From positions 310,001 to 374,000 of the forward strand of contig NZ_BBMK01000002.1 in the NCBI RefSeq assembly GCF_000755285.1: a DNA stretch of 64,000 bases, given 5' to 3'. The first letter of the stretch is position 1. Every line of letters starts with the position of its first letter. A model generated the notes under the pieces. The model was not told the origin of the DNA, did no database searches, and saw nothing but the letters and a program-made list of their open reading frames with translations. Below are positions 1-9,038 of the stretch, piece by piece. The position numbers and the translations under genes are program-made. The DNA comes from Nonlabens ulvanivorans. Lineage in GTDB: Bacteria > Bacteroidota > Bacteroidia > Flavobacteriales > Flavobacteriaceae.

Positions 1-888
1 CTGATTTTTATAATGCAGGATTTGATAGGCTGGTTTAGGCTTTTTTTGAACCACATTAAACCGAGGATAATGTTTTTTAATCAAGTCAGATTCTTGCAAT
101 AAAGCAACCAGCTCATTACCCGTCACGATATGATCGATATGAAAAATCTCTTGACACATCAAGTAAGACTTAGACGTTTTAGAATAGAAATGAGATAATA
201 CACGTTTACGTATATTAATAGCCTTACCTATGTAAATGATTTTATGACCTTTATCTTTAAAAATATAAACGCCAGCGGTTTCAGGTAATTCATCAAATTG
301 TGAACGTTCCAGATGTGGCGGAAAAGTTCCTTCTTTAAATGTATCTTTAACAAATTTGTCAAACGTCACACCATCATCATCTATTGCGAGTAACTTTTTA
401 AAAAGGATGACCGTCGCATCGGTATCACCTTCGGCGCGATGTCTATTGATTAATGGAATGTCTATCGCATCACATAATTTACCTAAACTATACGACCTCA
501 TTCCTGGTATTAACTCTCTAGATAATCTTACTGTGCATAATTTTTTACGATTAAAATCGTGATGTAGTCTTTTAAACTCGTTGCGCAATACATTGTAGTC
601 AAAGTTGACATTATGTGCTACAAAAATGCAATCCTTGGTAAAGCTCAAGATCTCTTCGGCAACATCTGCAAATACTGGTGCACTGGCTACCATAGCATTA
701 TCAATACCGGTTAAAGTCGTAATGTAATCTGGGATTAAAACTTCTGGATCTATTAAAGAGCTGTATTTATCCAGTATGGTATCGCCGCGCATGCGTACTA
801 TGCAAATCTCGGTCATACGATTACCGCTCATACGGTTACCAGTAGTCTCTATGTCAACGACACAATATAAATTTTCAAGATGATTCAA
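1..888 (-). CDS. DnaQ-family exonuclease fused to GIY-YIG nuclease domain (partial, left edge)
   Basis: The reading frame is open to the left edge, so the C-terminus is missing. The N-terminal part is a DEDDh 3'-5' exonuclease like the DNA polymerase III epsilon subunit: DIETTG (Exo I), HNVNFDYNVL (Exo II) and an H-x4-D stretch in RHRAEGD (Exo III) are all present. About residue 200 onward is a UvrC-type GIY-YIG domain with GVYIF and IIYIGKAINIRKRV. This fusion is a known Bacteroidota protein presumed to act in DNA repair. The start is TTG at 888, because an in-frame stop lies at 916-918 and no ATG lies between. A TAATTTTG promoter element sits at 911-918 on the minus strand. Confidence 0.9.
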   Translation of the reverse strand, partial: MNHLENLYCVVDIETTGNRMSGNRMTEICIVRMRGDTILDKYSSLIDPEVLIPDYITTLTGIDNAMVASAPVFADVAEEILSFTKDCIFVAHNVNFDYNVLRNEFKRLHHDFNRKKLCTVRLSRELIPGMRSYSLGKLCDAIDIPLINRHRAEGDTDATVILFKKLLAIDDDGVTFDKFVKDTFKEGTFPPHLERSQFDELPETAGVYIFKDKGHKIIYIGKAINIRKRVLSHFYSKTSKSYLMCQEIFHIDHIVTGNELVALLQESDLIKKHYPRFNVVQKKPKPAYQILHYKNQ

Positions 889-900
889 ATGATGTAGTTT

Positions 901-930
901 GGAAATGTTCCAAAATTATGGAATAATTCC
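901..930. promoter_or_regulatory. Two GGAA-N3-TTCC palindromes over a minus-strand promoter
   Basis: Two 11-bp inverted repeats of the form GGAA-N3-TTCC lie at 901-911 and 920-930, with centres 19 bp apart (about two helical turns). They flank the TAATTTTG element (911-918, minus) of the DnaQ/GIY-YIG gene, the position expected of a repressor operator. The regulator is unknown; function is inferred from position and symmetry only. Confidence 0.4.
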
Positions 931-1015
931 AATTAACATAGCTTAAATTGGATTTTTAACATACTTAAGATATCATCAAGCTATGACTCAAATATTAAAA
1001 TCTCACTAATAAAAA

Positions 1016-2604
1016 TTAACTACTACAGCTCAACATACTACAACCAACTTTGTTGCGAGCCCAATCAGGTCGCAGATCATACCATTTGTCAAATTCTGGT
1101 TGTTCGTCATACGGTCGCTGCAACATTCGGTAGACCTCATTTAATAAGGTATAATCACCTTTATCGGCATCATCGATGACCAGTTGTGCGATGTAATTTC
1201 TAAGTACGTATTTAGGATTTATAGCATTCATTTGTTGTTGTTTCGCTTTCGCGAAAGCGATACCATCCATACCCAACGCATCCTGTTCTAGCTGTAATCG
1301 TTGTAAATAACGCTCTAACCATTCTAGCCAGCTCCATTGATGAGGCTCGCTGATGTTCTCCAGATCATAGAAAGCCATTGATATAGTTACAAAAGCTTTA
1401 TCGGCATCCATTTGTGGTTCAATCAAAGCTAGTTCTCTGAAGAACAAGGTCATGTCGGTCTCGTGTAACTGTAGATGATGTTCTAAAGTAGCGATAAGCT
1501 CTTGATCATTTTCTTGCGATGTTTGAAGACCCAATTTACTTTGCATCATCGTGAGATACTGCGACTGATAATTTGCTTTATAATCGTTTAAAATGGCTTC
1601 TAATGCAGGACCATCATTAATTAATTCATACAATGCATTTGCCAGTTGTAATAGGTTCCATAAACTATCTCTGGTTGTGCACCATAGCGGTATCTCTTGT
1701 TTTGTCGGTCTGTCGTGTTAGGTGTCCATCCATGATCATAAGGCTCTAACCAGCCATAAGGTCCATAATCTATGGTGAGACCTAGAATAGACATATTATC
1801 GGTGTTCATAACACCATGTACAAACCCGACACGTTGCCAGTGAATGATGGTATCGAGTGTGCGAGCGGTAACTTCTTTAAAGAATTGTAAGTAGGCCTCT
1901 TTACCGGTCGTGGTAATATGACTATAAAATGTTTTAATGGTATAATCTGTAAGCTGCTTCAAATACTCTGGATTACCTTGCGCTGCCGCCCATTCAAAAT
2001 TTCCAAAGCGTATAAAACTAGGCGCCACACGACACACAATGGCGCCTTTTTCATGTGCAGCATTGCCATCGTACAACATATCACGCAATACCTGATTACC
2101 ACTTAAAGACAATGATAAAGAACGCGTGGTCGGTATGCCCAGATGATGCATCGCCTCGCTACATAAATGCTCGCGTATGCTACTGCGCAGCACGGCAAGT
2201 CCATCGCCACTGCGAGAATATGGAGTAGGACCAGCACCTTTTAATTGTAATGCCCATCGCTGGTCATGTTGCAGCATCTCAAATAAATTGATGGCACGTC
2301 CATCACCTAACTGTCCAGCCCAATTGCCAAATTGATGTCCGGCATATGCCATCGCATAGGGTGCAACGCCATCAGGGAATTCTTGTCCAGTTACTATATT
2401 TTTAAAAGCAAGAGATTGTACTTCATCATCTGTAAAACCCAGCTCTTGTGCTAGCTCAGATACATGAATGACTTGTGCGTTTTTAAAAACTAAAGGTTGC
2501 GCTAGGGAATAAGCAGCACCTGTAACTTGTCTGGTGTAATTTTCTGTTATTGGGTCCTGTGGTAACGCGTCTGTAAAGCTGTTATTGATATGAATGTCGT
2601 GCAT
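1016..2604 (-). CDS. selO: SelO/YdiU protein adenylyltransferase (one frameshift)
   Basis: Pseudokinase-fold enzyme that transfers AMP to Ser/Thr/Tyr of proteins. The N-terminal part has the family signatures AYAGHQFG, QLGDGRA, LKGAGPTPYSRSGDG and the metal/nucleotide region NTDNMS...DYGP. The start is the ATG at 2604, four bases after a TACCTTTG promoter element; upstream codons look non-coding. The frame breaks near 1662 where the expected QPEIVYWNLLQL needs one more T, and resumes as the C-terminal ~200 residues. The protein ends CSMLSCSS; the third-from-last Cys corresponds to the selenocysteine of vertebrate SELENOO. A copy of the 16-bp palindrome at 1244-1259 encodes AFAKA. Reconstructed length (~530 aa) is normal for the family. 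Confidence 0.9.
1244..1259. repeat. Highly iterated palindrome, in selO
   Basis: Perfect copy of CGCTTTCGCGAAAGCG inside selO, read as AFAKA in a poorly conserved loop of the protein. Confidence 0.9.
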
Positions 2605-2608
2605 GATA

Positions 2609-2616
2609 CAAAGGTA
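2609..2616 (-). promoter_or_regulatory. selO promoter -7 element, leaderless-type
   Basis: TACCTTTG matches the Bacteroidota TAnnTTTG element. Only four bases (TATC) separate it from the selO ATG at 2604, so the transcript should start at or next to the start codon. Confidence 0.6.
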
Positions 2617-2752
2617 GCAGAATTGAAAGGAAACTAGATTTAATGATATGCCAAACCATATATAAAGGAATCTCAAAAATCCCCCCCATAATGGGAATGT
2701 TTTACTATTCAATTGCGATGTAATTTTCATCATTAATCAAAAACGATGAATT

Positions 2753-4114
2753 ATGAAAAGTTTATTGATCAGTATAGCTTTCGGTTTATTTATAAATATA
2801 ACGATGGCACAGTTTCCCAGTTTTAGAGCTAGTGATAAGTATTATGCTCCTGTAATTTCTAATGAGGAAGGTTCTGTAAAATTTGGTGATAGCATTGTTG
2901 CAAATAGAGTAGTGTTTTCTATTTATAAAAAAGATCTTGATGTATTCTTAAAAGAGAAAATTGACCCAAGTCTAGATTATGATGCTTTGCAAACAACAGA
3001 CCTCAGTACTTTTCAAAATAAGATAGCTACAGCAAATGGTAAAACCTTAAGCACAGACCAAATAGCTTTATATAATGTGATTCAGAAAAATGTAGAAGAT
3101 CTAGATGACCATATTTTAAACATCAAATCTTTAGATTATGATAACGCTACACTAGATCATTTTATCAATACGCATTTAATAGCAGAATCCTTACCAGCAT
3201 CTCAAAGTAACTTTCCTCTTTTTAAATACAAGTATCATCAAACGCTAGAACAGTTAGATGCGGTCAGAAAGAAGAAGCGCGCCTTACTGGATAATCAAGA
3301 ATTTATCGAGGCAGAGAGACTGACGATAATAGAGAAGAAGTTTCAAATAAGTGCTGATACTTTAAAAACACTGTTTCACGATGCCCGAGAATCAACAAAT
3401 ATCAAATACAATATTTTTAAAGAGAATCAGATAGATCCAGTACAACAAATATATGCTCGAGATCATGGCGAGTTGTATTTTGTTAATGAATCGGCCTTAC
3501 AATTCAATACCGATGCGGCAGTGGTCAATACAGAATTTGCGGCGACATTTTTTGGACCGTTGCGAGTCAATTTTGGAACGGTTTTAAGCACTGGCTCAGA
3601 TGATGAAGTACAGGCAAGTGATCCCACTAGCCCTATGGTAGAAGAGGTAAAAGTGAGCGAAGAAAGCAAACAGCGTTTAATTACTGGTGGTGGGAACACT
3701 TATCTAGGACTAGAGCTTCCATTATTATATTATAGTTCCCATCGATTTACGTTTTTTGGTTATATACGTGGTAGAATGTCTTTAGAACTTAATGATTTTT
3801 CTGATGATGTCGATACCAGTTCTGGTATATTGAGCAGCACTGGCCATATGGTACTGGCTATTAATAGTGATGATCGTGCCTTTAATTTTTATGTGCAAGC
3901 CAGTTATGGCGCATATACTGGAGCAAGCGCTTTTAGAGAACGATTAGGTGTTGAGGAAAAGGTTTTTGATTTTGGATTCATAACAGCAGGCGTGACAATT
4001 AAAGACTCTATGAGGATATCAGTAAATCTTAAACCGATCAGTTCACAAAATCAGCTAGCAGATGGAAAGTTTACTTTGGGAATTCAATTCTTACCTAACC
4101 TTTTTAAAATTTAA
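2753..4114 (+). CDS. Secreted hypothetical protein
   Basis: Not recognised. The N-terminus MKSLLISIAFGLFINITMAQ is a signal peptide with probable cleavage after the AQ, so the 453-residue product is exported. The middle (about residues 90-220) is charged and looks helical or coiled-coil. The C-terminal ~190 residues contain alternating hydrophobic strands (LYFVNESALQF, VNFGTVLST, HRFTFFGYIRGRMSLEL) typical of outer-membrane or beta-sandwich proteins and end in a strand-like LGIQFLPNLFKI. It lies 27 bp before another exported protein in the same direction. An outer-membrane role is an inference from composition only. Confidence 0.75.
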   Translation: MKSLLISIAFGLFINITMAQFPSFRASDKYYAPVISNEEGSVKFGDSIVANRVVFSIYKKDLDVFLKEKIDPSLDYDALQTTDLSTFQNKIATANGKTLSTDQIALYNVIQKNVEDLDDHILNIKSLDYDNATLDHFINTHLIAESLPASQSNFPLFKYKYHQTLEQLDAVRKKKRALLDNQEFIEAERLTIIEKKFQISADTLKTLFHDARESTNIKYNIFKENQIDPVQQIYARDHGELYFVNESALQFNTDAAVVNTEFAATFFGPLRVNFGTVLSTGSDDEVQASDPTSPMVEEVKVSEESKQRLITGGGNTYLGLELPLLYYSSHRFTFFGYIRGRMSLELNDFSDDVDTSSGILSSTGHMVLAINSDDRAFNFYVQASYGAYTGASAFRERLGVEEKVFDFGFITAGVTIKDSMRISVNLKPISSQNQLADGKFTLGIQFLPNLFKI

Positions 4115-4141
4115 AAGAATTCGTATTATTGAAGAACAACT

Positions 4142-4585
4142 ATGAAAACATTACACATGAAAATTTTAAAAGCATTGAGTCTTACCGCAGTTTTATTTAT
4201 GTTTTTAACATCCTTTACAGCATCAGTGGGCGATAGCGCACATGTAGGTCTTTGGAAAGGTGAAGATAAAGGTGATATGGGATATCTAGAATTGACCAGT
4301 GATGGATATGCCACCTTTGAATTTCAAGGAGAAAAAATGGGTGGTAAATCATATTATAATGATGGAGTAGAACTCGCTATGACTTATGAAATTGACAATA
4401 AGAAAACACCAGCACATATCGATTTTATAATGATAGATAAAAGCGAAAATTCTGAATTAGGACGTCTTAAAGGAATTATAGATATGAAATCACGTGATCA
4501 ATTGAATCTCGCAATAGGCTTCGGTGGTGGATCACGTCCTGCAGATTTTACGGTAGACGCATTACTTTTTACTAGGGTGAAATAA
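4142..4585 (+). CDS. Small secreted lipocalin-like hypothetical protein
   Basis: 147 residues beginning with a signal peptide (MKILKALSLTAVLFMFLTSFTASV); the start may be M1 at 4142 or M6 at 4157. The mature part (VGLWKGEDKGDMGYLELTSDGYATFEFQGEKMGG...) resembles small Bacteroidota lipocalin-like domains, where a GxW near the start is followed by antiparallel strands. No catalytic motif is visible. It follows the exported protein ending at 4114 by 27 bp and may share its transcript. Function unknown. Confidence 0.7.
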   Translation: MKTLHMKILKALSLTAVLFMFLTSFTASVGDSAHVGLWKGEDKGDMGYLELTSDGYATFEFQGEKMGGKSYYNDGVELAMTYEIDNKKTPAHIDFIMIDKSENSELGRLKGIIDMKSRDQLNLAIGFGGGSRPADFTVDALLFTRVK

Positions 4586-4645
4586 GTAATCGCTTTAAAT
4601 CAATATGGTAATAAGTGACTAATTTTGTGATTAAAAAACACGCTT

Positions 4646-5035
4646 TTGAACTGTCCTTGCGATTCTCAACGACTCTATAAAAACTGTTGTGCTATCGCAC
4701 ATCATCATATCAACGATGTTAACACGGCGCAACAGTTGATGCGATCGCGTTATAGCGCTTTTGTGATGGGTGACATCGATTATCTACAACGCAGTCATCA
4801 CAGCTCTAAAAGGCCTAGTAAAAAAGAGGCTCGTGAGATGAAACAATGGACTCAGTCTGTAGAATGGGTGAAATTAGAGGTGTTGCAAACCAGTCATGGG
4901 CTTGAAGATGATCTTACCGGTACGGTAGCGTTTAAAGCATTTTTTATGGAGAACGGTCGATTAGAAATTATCCACGAGCATTCTAGGTTCTGTAAAGAGA
5001 ATGGACATTGGGTCTATTTAGACGCGTTGGTATAA
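4646..5035 (+). CDS. YchJ-like (UPF0225) SEC-C metal-binding protein
   Basis: 129 residues. The N-terminus NCPCDSQRLYKNCC is the CPC...CC zinc-binding SEC-C-type motif, followed by the YchJ signature AQQLMRSRYSAFVMGDIDYLQRSHH and an NTF2-like C-terminal domain (FKAFFMENGRLEIIHEHSRFCKENGHWVYLD). Biochemical role unknown. No ATG is available in frame: TTG at 4646 is the probable start, placed 18 bases after a TAATTTTG promoter element (4620-4627). Confidence 0.85.
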   Translation: MNCPCDSQRLYKNCCAIAHHHINDVNTAQQLMRSRYSAFVMGDIDYLQRSHHSSKRPSKKEAREMKQWTQSVEWVKLEVLQTSHGLEDDLTGTVAFKAFFMENGRLEIIHEHSRFCKENGHWVYLDALV

Positions 5036-5058
5036 TGGGCAGATGGATTGTTGAATTC

Positions 5059-5074
5059 CGCTTTCGCGAAAGCG
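5059..5074. repeat. Highly iterated palindrome, intergenic
   Basis: Perfect CGCTTTCGCGAAAGCG between convergent genes (YchJ-like ending 5035 and the small basic protein ending 5086). It could fold as a hairpin. Confidence 0.9.
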
Positions 5075-5085
5075 TACTGAAATAA

Positions 5086-5241
5086 CTAAGCCTCTTTATT
5101 ATTTTGCCCAGCTTTTACAATAGCCTTTAAACGTAGGGCACGCGCTTCTTTCTCTTGGCGCAATTTATTTTTCTTGCGATTCATAAGCTTGGTGTGCTTA
5201 CTCTTATTTTTGGTATTTTTTTCTTTTCCAGCTTTGGCCAT
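5086..5241 (-). CDS. Small Lys/Arg-rich hypothetical protein
   Basis: 51 residues from the ATG at 5241 (MAKAGKEKNTKNKSKHTKLMNRKKNKLRQEKEARA...), strongly basic and predicted helical. The composition suggests nucleic-acid or ribosome binding, but there is no direct evidence. A TACCTTTG promoter element lies upstream on the minus strand at 5260-5267, which supports this start rather than a longer one. It is divergent from the gene at 5320. Confidence 0.6.
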   Translation of the reverse strand: MAKAGKEKNTKNKSKHTKLMNRKKNKLRQEKEARALRLKAIVKAGQNNKEA

Positions 5242-5319
5242 GAGGATATCATCAGTCGACAAAGGTAGTCGATATTGAATACTTGAAGATAGCACTTACC
5301 TTTACAAATAAAAATAACG

Positions 5320-5679
5320 ATGACCGTAAATGATCTGGTAGGAACTTATGAAATTAGTGGTCATAATCAAGATCGAGCGCAAAGCAGCTATCGCGGTGTC
5401 CTTACCTTATCACTAGATCAACACGATAGAATTGTCGCCCTATGGCAAATAGGTGATGATCAAGTCCAACAAGGAGTAGGCTTTTATAAAGACCATATTC
5501 TGGTCATTAACTTTAATTATCAATCAGATGCTGGTGTGATATTTAAAGGTGTTGTGGTGTATAAATGTCTGACCATGGATATTCTAGACGGGTTTTGGTC
5601 AGAAGAGCTAGGTGATCCAGACTGTCTAGGTGTGGAACAAGCTTATAGAATTAAAGAAACCAGTGACTTATTGAATTAA
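5320..5679 (+). CDS. Hypothetical beta-rich protein
   Basis: 119 residues without signal peptide or TM segment. The sequence is dominated by alternating hydrophobic strands (LVGTYEISGH, RGVLTLSLDQHDRIVALWQIG, HILVINFNYQ, VIFKGVVVYKCLTMDILDGFW), as in a small beta-barrel. Not recognised as a known family. Divergent from the small basic protein on the other strand. Confidence 0.65.
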   Translation: MTVNDLVGTYEISGHNQDRAQSSYRGVLTLSLDQHDRIVALWQIGDDQVQQGVGFYKDHILVINFNYQSDAGVIFKGVVVYKCLTMDILDGFWSEELGDPDCLGVEQAYRIKETSDLLN

Positions 5680-5846
5680 TCGTCTATCACTATCCTTTGT
5701 GGTGATTCATCTCCATTTCTGGTATTTGGTATGTAATGAAGAATATTCTTATATTTATTTCAGTTTAAAACTGAATTGAGGCTAATTTTGTATTTGATGT
5801 AACCATACATAAAACGCTTCAATAATAAATGGACTAGGTAATTACA
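5680..5846. other. Intergenic, nothing recognised
   Basis: 167 bp between two plus-strand genes. AT-rich; no clear terminator, RNA gene or repeat was seen. Confidence 0.5.
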
Positions 5847-6020
5847 ATGAATCAATACTTTTTAATAGGCTTTTTAATTCTCTTGGCGTTTCTAATTATT
5901 AGGATCTACCTGTCTGTAGAAGCTATTAAGAAAAAGCGCGCGACCGGTCATAAAAACTATAAGGATAAAGTGTATTATAAATACTTTCTCAAGTATTTAA
6001 TGCAGGACATTCCAGATTAA
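5847..6020 (+). CDS. Small single-pass membrane protein
   Basis: 57 codons starting MNQYFLIGFLILLAFLIIRI: one hydrophobic segment (residues 4-20) followed by a basic cytoplasmic tail (AIKKKRATGHKNYKDKVYYKYFLKYL). The ATG at 5847 is the only plausible start and the frame ends with TAA at 6018-6020. Real-gene status rests on the TM/positive-inside pattern; function unknown. A run of seven C follows at 6038-6044. Confidence 0.5.
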   Translation: MNQYFLIGFLILLAFLIIRIYLSVEAIKKKRATGHKNYKDKVYYKYFLKYLMQDIPD

Positions 6021-6102
6021 TAAGTGCTGTAAAAATTCCCCCCCAATAAGGTATTTTAATATTCAAATCATACTCATATATTTGAATACTAACCGTTTTA
6101 TT

Positions 6103-6401
6103 ATGAAAAAGACTTGGGGGGGAATTATCATTGTCGTATTGTTAATCATTATTGTGACTGCAGGTAGATTGTATAAAAAATACGATCGCGACCAGCGATT
6201 GCAAGAAGTCAATGCAGTATCGCAAGAGCAAGCGCAACAATTGATTCAAAACCAACGCCAGGCAGAAATCGATGCCCAACTCGCAGAACAAACTCGACTA
6301 AGAGACTCTGCTTACCAGGTTGAACAAGCCGCAAGAGAACAACAAATGGCAGACCTTAAAGCCTAAGAGCACAACTAGAAGCAGAGGCTGCTGGGAATTG
6401 A
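6103..6401 (+). CDS. Small membrane-anchored coiled-coil protein (probable C-terminal frameshift)
   Basis: Starts at ATG 6103 with MKKT followed by a run of seven G (6116-6122, read as WGG) and one TM segment (IIIVVLLIIIVTAG), then a Gln/Glu/Ala-rich coiled coil (EQAQQLIQNQRQAEIDAQLAEQ...). As written it stops at 6364-6366 (87 aa), but one extra base near 6363 would continue the same heptad pattern as LRAQLEAEAAGN to a stop at 6399-6401, so the stop is probably a one-base deletion. Function unknown. Confidence 0.55.
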
Positions 6402-6545
6402 TTTTCACCATTAGAAACTTGATGGATTTATAGATGGTTGCCGTGGGAAACTTTAGTTTGATGGTGGCGGTTTCCCTGCACTTGCTATCATCATATTTAT
6501 GCTTTTCATTTCCCATTTATTTTTAATTCTCTTATATTCACATTC

Positions 6546-6599
6546 CCCTAAAACACAGATTTTCCTACATCATTGGATCAGTGCGTTTTAGGGTTTTTT
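6546..6599 (+). terminator. Terminator-like hairpin before hsdR
   Basis: CCCTAAAAC (6546-6554) pairs with GTTTTAGGG (6585-6593) across a 30-nt loop and is followed by six T. It separates the preceding small gene from the restriction locus. The long loop lowers confidence. Confidence 0.45.
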
Positions 6600-6612
6600 G
6601 TTTTAAGCGTTT

Positions 6613-6628
6613 CGCTTTTGCGAAAGCG
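6613..6628. repeat. Degenerate copy of iterated palindrome upstream of hsdR
   Basis: CGCTTTTGCGAAAGCG, one mismatch from the consensus, 17 bp before the hsdR start. Confidence 0.8.
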
Positions 6629-6644
6629 ATACCAACCACCAACT

Positions 6645-9020
6645 ATGAATAAAAAGAACCTTTCAGAAAGAGATATTTGCACTAAATTCATCAATCCAGC
6701 AATTCAAAATGCAGGATGGAACATGCGCACGCAAGTAAGAGAAGAGGTTTCTTTTACGGATGGTCGAATTATCGTTCAAGGTAATTTGCATACTCGTGGT
6801 AAAAGCAAGCGAGCTGATTATATACTTTATTACAAATCAAATATTCCTATTGCAATTATTGAAGCTAAGGACAATAAGAAAGCAGTTGGTCACGGAATGC
6901 AACAAGCTTTAGAGTATTCTGAAATTCTTCAAATTCCCTTTGTTTTTACTTCAAATGGAGACTCTTTTGTTTTTCATGATAAAACAGACTCTAATGGTTC
7001 ATTAGAACAAGAAATCTCTTTAGATGATTTCCCTTCTCCAGAGGTTCTATGGAATAAGTATTTAAAATATCAAAATCTAGACACTCCACAAGCGCAAGAA
7101 ATAGTTGAGAAAGATTACTATGTAGATGACAGTGGTATGTCACCGCGTTATTATCAACAAAATGCAGTTAATAGAACTCTAGAAGCAGTTGCTAAAGGTC
7201 AAGATCGAATTATCTTGGTGATGGCTACAGGAACTGGTAAAACCTATACTGCTTTTAACATCATATGGCGCCTTTGGAAAACAGGTGTTAAAAAGCGTAT
7301 CCTTTTTCTAGCCGATAGAAATGCGTTACTCACACAAACTAAAAATGGTGATTTCTCACCATTTGGTAATGATATCATGCACATTATCAAGAACCGAAAG
7401 ATTGATAAGTCGTATCAAATCTATTTTGCATTGTATCAAGGTTTAACTTCAAATGATGAAGATAAAAATGCTTATAAAGAATTCAGTAAGGATTTCTTTG
7501 ACTTAATTGTAATTGATGAATGTCACCGTGGTAGTGCATCAGAAGCATCAGCATGGAGAGATGTGCTGACCTATTTTAACTCTGCAACACATATAGGACT
7601 TACAGCTACTCCCAAAGAAACTAAAGATGTTTCTAATATGGAATACTTCGGTGAACCGGTTTATACTTACTCTTTAAAACAAGGAATCGATGATGGTTTT
7701 CTTGCTCCATATAAAGTAGTTAGAATCACAACCAGTGTTGATGAAGGCTGGAGACCGACTAAAGGTTTAATTGATAAATATGGGAACGAAATTGAAGACC
7801 GTATTTACAATCTCAAAGATTATGACAAGAAACTCGCTATAGATGAGCGAACAGAAATAGTCGCCAAAAAAATTACCGAATACCTTAAAGCAACCGATCG
7901 ATATGCAAAAACCATTGTCTTTTGTGTAGATATAGATCATGCTAATAGAATGCGACAGGCATTGATTAATGAAAATGCAGATCTTGTTGCAAAAAACTGG
8001 AATTACTGTGTAAAAATCACAGGTGATGATGAGGTAGGAAAACAAGAGTTAGACAATTTTACAGATGTAGAAGAACGTTTTCCTGTAATCGCAACGACTT
8101 CAAAAATGTTGACTACTGGAATAGATACTAAAATGGTCAAGTTTATTGTTCTAGAATCTAACATACAGTCGGTAACAGAGTTTAAACAAATCATAGGTCG
8201 TGGAACGCGTATAAGAGAAGCAGAAGGCAAAGTCTTTTTTACCATCATGGATTTCAGAAAAGCGACTAATATATTTGCCAGACCAGATTTTGACGGTGAT
8301 CCTGTACAAATTTATGAGCCTGGACCAGGAGAACCTGTTGTCCCTCCAGAAGATGCAGATGATACACCACAACCACAGCATCCTGGCGATGTTGAATTAC
8401 CAGATGGAAGTACGACAACTGGACCTAATATAGATATCGATGATGATCCAGAAAAAGTGAAAAAATATTACATCAACGATATTCCTGTTTCTGTAGTAAA
8501 TGAACGTGTTCAGTATTATGGTAAAGACGGAAAACTTATCACAGAATCTCTAAAAGATTATTCTAAGAAAAACATTGAAAAAGAATTTGCCTCACTCGAT
8601 GACTTTATACAACGATGGACCGATTCTGAAAAGAAAGAGGAACTTATTAAAGAACTTGCAGAGCATGGTGTATTATTGGAAGCACTGCGAGAAGAAGTAG
8701 GGCAAGACTTAGATGATTTTGACTTAATTTGCCACATCGCATTTGATCAACCTGCATTAACCAGACAAGAACGAGCTAACAATGTGCGCAAGCGCAATTA
8801 CTTTACAAAGTACAGCGAGACCGCACAAAAGGTGTTAAATAGTTTATTAGATAAATATGAAAAAGAAGGAATTGTCTCGATAGAACAAGGTTCCGTTCTC
8901 AGAGTACAACCGTTGAGTCAAATGGGATCTCCAGTAGAATTGGTTAGAGCTTTTGGTAAAAAGAAAGACTTTGACCAAGCGATAAAAGATTTAGAAAACG
9001 AAATATATAATATTGCATAA
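6645..9020 (+). CDS. hsdR: Type I restriction enzyme subunit R (EcoEI-like)
   Basis: 791 residues from ATG 6645. An N-terminal PD-(D/E)xK nuclease domain is visible (RADYILYY then IIEAKDNKK near residues 70-80), followed by an SF2 translocase with Walker A TGTGKT (~195), DECH box (~291), GLTATP (~320) and the helicase C-terminal motif IGRGTRIRE. The C-terminal third matches the EcoEI R_C type (DIPVSVVNERVQYYGKDGKL). HsdR translocates DNA and cleaves when the HsdM2S complex meets an unmodified target. It is followed directly by a Schlafen-type gene, then hsdM and hsdS, as one apparent operon. ATG 6645 is preferred to upstream codons, which lie in the degenerate palindrome and terminator. Confidence 0.95.
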   Translation: MNKKNLSERDICTKFINPAIQNAGWNMRTQVREEVSFTDGRIIVQGNLHTRGKSKRADYILYYKSNIPIAIIEAKDNKKAVGHGMQQALEYSEILQIPFVFTSNGDSFVFHDKTDSNGSLEQEISLDDFPSPEVLWNKYLKYQNLDTPQAQEIVEKDYYVDDSGMSPRYYQQNAVNRTLEAVAKGQDRIILVMATGTGKTYTAFNIIWRLWKTGVKKRILFLADRNALLTQTKNGDFSPFGNDIMHIIKNRKIDKSYQIYFALYQGLTSNDEDKNAYKEFSKDFFDLIVIDECHRGSASEASAWRDVLTYFNSATHIGLTATPKETKDVSNMEYFGEPVYTYSLKQGIDDGFLAPYKVVRITTSVDEGWRPTKGLIDKYGNEIEDRIYNLKDYDKKLAIDERTEIVAKKITEYLKATDRYAKTIVFCVDIDHANRMRQALINENADLVAKNWNYCVKITGDDEVGKQELDNFTDVEERFPVIATTSKMLTTGIDTKMVKFIVLESNIQSVTEFKQIIGRGTRIREAEGKVFFTIMDFRKATNIFARPDFDGDPVQIYEPGPGEPVVPPEDADDTPQPQHPGDVELPDGSTTTGPNIDIDDDPEKVKKYYINDIPVSVVNERVQYYGKDGKLITESLKDYSKKNIEKEFASLDDFIQRWTDSEKKEELIKELAEHGVLLEALREEVGQDLDDFDLICHIAFDQPALTRQERANNVRKRNYFTKYSETAQKVLNSLLDKYEKEGIVSIEQGSVLRVQPLSQMGSPVELVRAFGKKKDFDQAIKDLENEIYNIA

Positions 9021-9038
9021 TTGAATATTCTAACCAAA

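Noticed and set aside
2605-2733. N-terminal extension of SelO to 2733
   Set aside because: The segment has non-coding character, contains the TACCTTTG promoter, and homologues begin near MHDIHINNSF.
5233-6103. tRNA or riboswitch in the low-coding stretch
   Set aside because: No cloverleaf, CCA end or recognised aptamer core was found; a small membrane protein accounts for part of it.
6573-6644. Longer HsdR start upstream of 6645
   Set aside because: It would translate through the terminator hairpin and degenerate palindrome; ATG 6645 gives the usual N-terminus.
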